From Eledone cirrhosa (Eukaryota > Mollusca > Cephalopoda > Octopoda > Eledonidae), in assembly GCA_964016885.1 (NCBI GenBank), contig OZ024742.1, positions 752,736 through 816,735 on the forward strand: a stretch of DNA of 64,000 nt, read 5' to 3'. Shown piece by piece: positions 58,101 to 64,000 of the stretch. The translations under genes and the position numbers were made by a program. The notes beneath the pieces are model-generated. The model was not told where the DNA came from and searched no databases. It saw nothing but the letters and a program-made list of their open reading frames with translations. Position 1 is the first letter of the stretch, and each line of letters opens with the position of its first letter.

Positions 58101-59200
58101 GTGGAGGTGTGTGGTCTGGTGGCAAAGGTGTTCTGTAAAGGTGTGTGGTCTAGTGGTAAAGGCGTTCTGTAAAGGTGTGTGGTCTAGTGGTAAATGTCTT
58201 CTGTAGAGGTGTGTGGTCTAGTAGTAAAGGTGTTCTGTAGAGGTGTGTGGTCTAGTGGTAAAGGTCTTCTGTAGATGTGTGTGGCCTAGTGGTAAAGGTG
58301 TTAGTGGAGGTGTGTGGTCTAGTGGTAAAGGTGTTCTGTAGAGGTGTGTGGTCTAGTGGTATAGGTGTTAGTGGAGGTGTGTGGTCTAGTGGTAAAGGTG
58401 TTCTGTAGAGGTGTGTGGTCTAGTGGTAAAGGTGTTAGTGGAGGTGTGTGGCCTAGTGGTAAAGGTGTTCTGTGGAGGTGTGTGGTCTAGTGGTAAAGGT
58501 GTTCTGTGGAGGTGTGTGGTCTAGTGGTAAAGGTGTTCTGTAGAGGTGTGTGGTCTAGTGGTATAAGTGATCTGTGGAGGTGTGTGGTCTAGTGGTATAG
58601 GTGTTCTGTGGAGGTGTGTGGTCTAGTGGTAAAGGTGTTCTGTAGAGGTGTGTGGTAAAGGTGTTCTGTAGAGGTGTGTGGTCTAGTGGTAAAGGTGTTC
58701 TGTAGAGGTTTGTGGTTTAGTGGTAAAGGTGTTCTGTGGAGGTGTGTGGTCTAGTGGTATAGGTGTTCTGTGGAGGTGTGTGGTCTAGTGGTATAGGTGT
58801 TCTGTGGAGGTGTGTGGTCTAGTGGTAAAGGTGTTAGTGGAGGTGTGTGGTCTAGTGGTAAAGGTGTTAGTGGAGGTGTGTGGTCTAGTGGTAAAGGTGT
58901 TAGTGGAGGTCTGTGTTCTAGTGGTAAAGGTGTTCTGTGTAGGTGTGTGGTCTAGTGGTAAAGGTGTTAGTGGATGTGTGTGGTCTAGTGGTAAAGGTGT
59001 TCTGTGGAGGTGTGTGGTCTAGTGGTAAAGGTGTTAGTGGAGGTGTGTGGTCTAGTGGTAAAGGTGTTCTGTGTAGGTGTGTGGTCTAGTGGTAAAGGTG
59101 TTCGTGGAAGTGTGTGGTCTAGTGGTAAAGGTGTTAGTGGAGGTGTGTGGTCTAGTGGTAAAGGTGTTCTGTGGAGGTGTGTGGTCTAGTGGTAAAGGTG
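55102..59200 (+). repeat. Copy 2 of about 4.07-kb tandem duplication
   Basis: The partner of 51035-55101. It starts at the junction near 55102-55132 (W unit followed by CTGCAGAG units) and stays collinear to about 59200. There the second copy continues with S units, whereas copy 1 met the CTGCAGAG junction. Confidence 0.92.
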
Positions 59201-61557
59201 TTAGTGGAGGTGTGTGGTCTAGTGGTAAAGGTGTTAGTGGAGGTGTGTGGTCTAGTGGTAAAGGTGTTAGTGGAGGTGTGTGGTCTAGTGGTAAAGGTGT
59301 TCTGTGTAGGTGGTGGTCTAGTGGTAAAGGTGTTAGTGGAGGTGTGTGGTCTAGTGGTAAAGGTGTTCTGTGTAGGTGTGTGGTCTAGTGGTAAAGGTGT
59401 TAGTGGAGGTGTGTGGTCTAGTGGTAAAGGTGTTAGTGGAGGTGTGTGGTCTAGTGGTAAAGGTGTTAGTGGAGGTGTGTGGTCTAGTGGTAAAGGTGTT
59501 AGTGGAGGTGTGTGGTCTAGTGGTAAAGCTGTTCTGTAGAGGTGTGTGGTCTAGTGGTAAAGGTGTTCTGTGGAGGTGTGGTCTAGTGGTAAAGGTGTTA
59601 GTGGAGGTGTGTGGTCTAGTGGTAAAGGTGTTAGTGGAGGTGTGTGGTCTAGTGGTAAAGGTGTTAGTGGAGGTGTGTGGTCTAGTGGTAAAGCTGTTCT
59701 GTAGAGGTGTGTGGTCTAGTGGTAAAGGTGTTCTGTGTGGGTGTGTGGTCTAGTGGTAAAGGTGTTAATGGAGGTGTGTGGTCTAGTGGTAAAGGTGTTC
59801 TGTTGAGGTGTGTGGTCTAGTGGTAAAGGTGTTAGTGGAGGTGTGTGGTCTAGTGGTAAAGGTGTTCTGTGTAGGTGTGTGGTCTAGTGGTAAAGGTGTT
59901 AGTGGAGGTGTGGTCTAGTGGTAAAGGTGTTAGTGGAGGTGTGTGGTCTAGTGGTAAAGGTGTTCTGTGGAGGTGTGTGGTCTAGTGGTAAAGGTGTTAG
60001 TGGAGGTGTGCGGTCTAGTGGTAAAGGTGTTGTGTAGGTGTGTGGTCTAGTGGTAAAGGTGTTAGTGGAGGTGTGTGGTCTAGTGGTAAAGGTGTTAGTG
60101 GAGGTCTGTGGTCTAGTGGTAAAGGTGTTAGTGGAGGTGTGTGGTCTAGTGGTAAAGGTGTTCTGTGTAGGTGTGTGGTCTAGTGGTAAAGGTGTTAGTG
60201 GAGGTGTGTGGTCTAGTGGTAAAGGTGTTCTGTGGCGGTGTGTGGTCTAGTGGTAAAGGTGTTAGTGGAGGTGTGTGGTCTAGTGGTAAAGGTGTTCTGT
60301 GGAGGTGTGTGGTCTAGTGGTAAAGGTGTTCTGTAGAGGTGTTTGGTCTAGTGGTAAAGGTGTTCTGTGGAGGTGTGTGGTCTAGTGGTAAAGGTGTTAG
60401 TGGAGGTGTGTGGTCTAGTGGTAAAGGTGTTCTTTGGAGGTGTGTGGTCTAGTGGTAAAGGTGTTAGTGAGGTGTGTGGTCTAGTGGTAAAGGTGTTAGT
60501 GGAGGTGTGTGGTCTAGTGGTAAAGGTGTTCTTTGGAGGTGTGTGGTCTAGTGGTAAAGGTGTTCTGTGGAGGTGTGTGGTCTAGTGGTAAAGGTGTTAG
60601 TGAAGGTGTGTGGTCTAGTGGTAAAGGTGTTAGTGGAGGTGTGTGGTCTAGTGGTAAAGGTGTTAGTAGAGGTGTGTGGTCTAGTGGTAAATGTGTTCTG
60701 TGGAGGTGTGTGGTCTAGTGGTAAAGGTGTTGTGGAGGTGTGTGGTCTAGTGGTAAAGGTGTTAGTGGAGGTGTGTGGCCTAGTGGTAAAGGTGTTCTGT
60801 GGAGGTGGGGTCTAGTGGTAAAGGTGTTCTGTGGAGGTGTGTGGCCTAGTGGTAAAGGTGTTCTGTGGAGGTGTGTGGTCTAGTGGTAAAGGTGTTAGTG
60901 GAGGTGTGGTCTAGTGGTAAAGGTGTTCTGTAGAGGTGTGTGGTCTAGTGGTAAAGGTGTTAGTGGAGGTGTGTGGCCTAGTGGTAAAGGTGTTCTGTGG
61001 AGGTGTGTGGTCTGGTGGCAAAGGTGTTCTGTAAAGGTGTGTGGTCTAGTGGTAAAGGCGTTCTGTAAAGGTGTGTGGTCTAGTGGTAAATGTCTTCTGT
61101 AGAGGTGTGTGGTCTAGTAGTAAAGGTGTTCTGTGGAGGTGTGTGGTCTAGTGGTAATGGTCTTCTGTAGATGTGTGTGGTCTAGTGGTAAAGGTGTTAG
61201 TGGAGGTGTGTGTGGTCTAGTGGTAAAGGTGTTCTGTAGAGGTGTGTGGTCTAGTGGTATAGGTGTTAGTGGAGTAGTGTGGTCTAGTGCTAAAGGTGTT
61301 CTGTAGAGGTGTGTGGTCTAGTGGTAAAGGTATTCTGTAGAGGTGTGTGGTCTAGTGGTAAACGTGTTCTGTGGAGGTGTGTGGTCTAGTAGTAAAGGTG
61401 TTCTGTGGAGGTGTGTGGTCTCGTGGTAAAGGTGTTCTGTGGAGGTGCGTGGTCTAGTGGTAAAGGTATTCTGTGGAGGTGTGTGGTCTAGTGGTAAAGG
61501 TGTTAGAGGAGGTGTGTGGTCTAGTGGTAAAGCTGTTCTGTAGAGGTGTGTGGTCTA
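59201..61557 (+). repeat. Duplicate of the 29.05-31.44 kb block
   Basis: From 60038 the match to 29919 onward is at offset 30,119, then 30,117. Private changes in this copy are a 2-bp loss near 60905, GTAATGG near 61158 and GTGGTAAAGG at 60322 where the partner has GTGGTGAAGG (30203). The block ends at 61557, where the shared sequence gives way to the 12,677-bp copy. Confidence 0.88.
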
Positions 61558-64000
61558 GTGGTAAAGGTGTTAGTGGAGGTGTGTGGTCTAGTGGTAAAGG
61601 TGTTCTGTGTAGGTGTGTGGTCTAGTGGTAAAGGTGTTAGTGGAGGTGTGTGGTCTAGTGGTAAAGGTGTAAGTGGAGGTGTGTGGTCTAGTGGTAAAGG
61701 TGTTCTGTAGAGGTGTGTGGTCTAGTGGTAAATGTGTTCTGTGGAGGTGTGTGGTCTAGTGGTAAAGGTGTTCTTTGGAGGTGCGTGGTCTAGTGGTAAA
61801 GGTGTTAGTGGAGGTATGTGGTCTAGTGGTAAAGGTGTTCTGTAGAGGTGTGGGGTCTAGTGGTAAAGGTGTTCTGTGGAGGTGTGTGGTCTAGTGGTAA
61901 AGGTGTTAGTGGAGGTGTGTGGTCTAGTGGTAAAGGTGTTCTGTAGAGGTGTGTGGTCTAGTGGTAAAGGTGTTCTGTGGAGGTGTGTGATCTAGTGGTA
62001 AAGGTGTTCTGTGGGGGTGTGTGGTCTAGTGGTAAAGGTGTTCTGTGGAGGTGTGTGGTCTAGTGGTAAATGTGTTAGTGGAGATGTGTTGTCTAGTCGT
62101 AAAGGTGTTAGTGGAGGTGTGTGGTCTAGTGGTAAAGGTGTTCTGTGGAGGTGTGTGGTCTAGTGGTAAAGGTGTTCTGTGGAGGTGTGTGGTCTAGTGG
62201 TAAAGGTGTTAGTGGAGGTGTGTGGTCTAGTGGTAAAGGTGTAAGTGGAGGTGTGTGGTCTAGTGGTAAAGGTGTTCTGTAGAGGTGTGTGGTCTAGTGG
62301 TAAATGTGTTCTCTGGAGGTGTGTGGTCTAGTGGTAAAGGTGTTCTGTGGAGGTGTGTGGTCTAGTGGTAAAGGTGTTAGTGGAGGTGTGTGGTCTAGTG
62401 GTAAAGGTGTTAGTGGAGATGTGTGGTTTAGTGGTAAAGGTGTTCTGTAGAGGTGTGTGGTCTAGTGGTAAAGGTGTTCTGTGGCGGTGTGTGGTCTAGT
62501 GGTAAAGGTGTTCTGTGGAGGTGTGTGGTCTAGTGGTAAAGGTGTTAGTGGAGATGTGTGGTCTAGTGGTAAAGGTGTTAGTGAAGATGTGTGGTTTAGT
62601 GGTAAAGGTGTTCTGTAGAGGTGTGTGGTCTAGTGGTAAAGGTGTTCTGTGGAGGTGTGTGGTCTAGTGGTAAAGGTGTTAGTGGAGGTGTGTGGTCTAG
62701 TGGTAAAGGGGTTCTGTGGAGGTGTGTGGTCTAGTAGTAAAGGTGTTCTGTGGAGGTGTGTGGTCTAGTGGTAAAGGTGTTAGTGGAGGTGTGTGATCTA
62801 GTGGTAAAGGTGTTAGTGGAGGTGTGTGGTCTAGTGTTAAAGGTGTTCTGTAGAGGTGTGTGGTCTAGTGGTAACGGTGTTCTGTGAAGGTGTGTGGTCT
62901 AGTGGTATAGGTGTTCTGTGGAGGTGTGTGGTCTAGTGGTATAGGTGTTCTGTGGAGGTGTGTGGTCTAGTGGTAAAGGTGTTAGTGGAGGTGTGTGGTC
63001 TAGTGGTAAAGGTGTTCTGTAGAGGTGTGTGGTCTAGTGGTAAAGGTGTTAGTGGAGGTGTGTGGTCTAGTGGTAAAGGTGTTAGTGGAGGTGTGTGGTC
63101 TAGTGGTAAAGGTGTTCTGGAGAGGTGTGTGGTCTAGTGGTAAAGGTGTTCTGTGGAGGTGTGTGGTCTAGTGGTAAAGGTGTTGTGTGGAGGTGTGTGG
63201 TCTAGTGGTAAAGGTGTTAGTGGAGATGTGTGGTCTAGTGGTAAAGGTGTTCTGTGGATGTGTGTGGTCTAGTGGTATAGGTGTTAGTGGAGGTGTGTGG
63301 TCTAGTGGTAAAGGTGTTCTGTAGAGGTGTGTGGTCTAGTGGTAAAGGTGTGTGGTCTAGAGGTAAAGGTGTTAGTGGAGGTGTGTGGACTAGTGGTAAA
63401 GGTGTTCTGTGGAGGTGTGTGGTCTAGTGGTAAAGGTGTTCTGTGGAGGTGTGTGGTCTAGTGGTATCGGTGTTCTGTGGAGGTGTGTGGTCTAGTGGTA
63501 TCGGTGTTCTGTGGAGGTGTGTGGTCTAGTGGTAAAGGTGTTCTGTAGAGGTGTGTGGTCTAGTGGTAAAGGTGTGAGTGGAGGTGTGTGGTCTAGTGGT
63601 AAAGGTGTTCTGTAGAGGTTTGTGGTTTAGTGGTAAAGGTGTTCTGTGGAGGTGTGTGGTCTAGTGGTAAAGGTGTTAGTGGAGGTGTGTGGTCTAGTGG
63701 TAAAGGTGTTAGTGGAGGTGTGTGGTCTAGTGGTAAAGGTGTTCTGCAGAGGTGTGTGGTCTAGTGGTAAAGGTGTTCTGTGGAGGTGTGTGGTCTAGTG
63801 GTGAAGGTGTGTGGTCTAGTGGTAAAGGTGTTCTGCAGAGGTGTGTGGTCTAGTGGTAAAGGTGTTCTGTGGAGGTGTGTGGTCTAGTGGTATAGGTGTT
63901 CTGTGGAGGTGTGTGGTCTAGTGGTAAAGGTGTTAGTGGAGGTGTGTGGTCTAGTGGTAAAGGTGTTCTGTAGAGGTGTGTGGTCTAGAGGTAAAGGTGG
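61543..64000 (+). repeat. Copy 2 (5' part) of 12,677-bp tandem duplication
   Basis: This matches 48866-51323 to the last base. Markers include GTGGGGTC near 61855, GTGGGGGTG near 62012, TTGTCTAGTCG near 62088, TTCTCTGG near 62310, GTGAAGATG near 62581, GTGTTAAAGG near 62835, TGGACTAGTGG near 63387 and two GTATCGG units near 63465 and 63499. One substitution was noticed (G at 63065, T at 50388). The right end is outside the window. Confidence 0.9.

Larger units (their letters stand above)
48866..61542 (+). repeat. Copy 1 of 12,677-bp tandem duplication
   Basis: From 48866 the sequence matches 61543 onward at a constant offset of 12,677 up to the window end. Because 48866 + 12677 = 61543, the two copies are directly adjacent. 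Copy 1 includes the end of the 8.9-kb duplication, the 49.95-51.03 kb mixed stretch and both copies of the 4.07-kb duplication. Confidence 0.85.
1..64000 (+). repeat. 33/34-bp GT-rich minisatellite array filling the whole window
   Basis: Every line of sequence is made of head-to-tail units of 33 or 34 bp with the core GGTCTAGTGGTAAAGGTG. I saw no inverted unit, no unrelated insertion and no flanking unique DNA, and the first and last bases lie inside units. Composition is strongly asymmetric: a 33-bp unit has 15 G, 11 T, 6 A and 1 C, and a 34-bp unit has 15 G, 12 T, 5 A and 2 C. Common variants include GTGGTATAGG, GTGATCTAG, GTGGTTTAG, GTGGCCTAG, TCTAGAGG, TCTAGTCG, GGATGTG, GTATGTGG, CTTTGGAG, CTGTGTAG and CTGCAGAG. 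These variants recur in fixed neighbourhoods, which is what reveals the larger duplications. No function can be assigned from the sequence. A structural or subtelomeric/pericentromeric satellite is the plainest reading. Confidence 0.98.

Noticed and set aside
1..64000. Minus-strand coding potential
   Set aside because: Two minus-strand frames stay open across S units, but I noticed no CAT on the plus strand, so no ATG starts on the minus strand, and unit-length changes break the frames. No evidence of coding.
1..64000. Centromeric satellite with CENP-B box
   Set aside because: A CENP-B box needs TTCG and CGGG elements. C is too rare here and no such motif was seen. A centromeric location cannot be excluded, but nothing supports it.

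Overview
The whole 64,000-base window is one continuous minisatellite (tandem repeat) array. I found no gene, RNA gene, transposon or other non-repeat sequence in it. The basic unit is 33 or 34 bp, giving roughly 1,900 units by simple division, and all units run in the same direction. A unit reads GTGTGTGGTCTAGTGG, then TAAAGGTG, then a variable tail. The tail is TTAGTGGAG in the 33-bp form (here S), TTCTGTGGAG in one 34-bp form (W) and TTCTGTAGAG in another (A). The plus strand is about 45% G and 33-35% T, with C only about 3-6%. The array continues past both window edges.

Nothing here identifies the organism. A uniform satellite tens of kilobases long, with higher-order structure and no genes, fits a eukaryotic genome (subtelomeric, pericentromeric or large interstitial satellite) from a long-read assembly. 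A weak hint toward an animal is that each unit carries TGGTCTAGTGG. As I recall, that is the D-arm/A-box sequence of animal tRNA-Glu, but the rest of the tRNA is absent.

Layout. 1-3522 is near-identical to 13367-16888. 3523-6750 is a mixed block with a later counterpart at about 35.7-40.2 kb. 6826-13366 is the part where I found no large duplicated copy; it has short local higher-order repeats (238, 304, 503, 602, 67 and 100 bp) and a run of GTATGTGG-variant units. 13700-22712 is a direct tandem duplication of 4484 bp. 22713-31439 is a mosaic that is collinear, with indels, with 49.9-61.56 kb. 32144-49950 is a tandem duplication of about 8.9 kb. 51035-59200 is a tandem duplication of about 4.07 kb. 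48866-61542 is the first copy of a 12,677-bp tandem duplication whose second copy starts at 61543 and runs off the window end.

The main biological content is this nested duplication history, from 33 bp up to at least 13 kb. Point variants and short truncated units (21, 24 and 26 bp) act as markers of copy identity. The many short plus-strand open frames are by-products of the 33-bp unit being a multiple of three; the 34-bp units break them, so I annotate no CDS. All coordinates and comparisons were made by eye. Duplication ends are accurate to about one unit, because unit-level similarity blurs the breakpoints.
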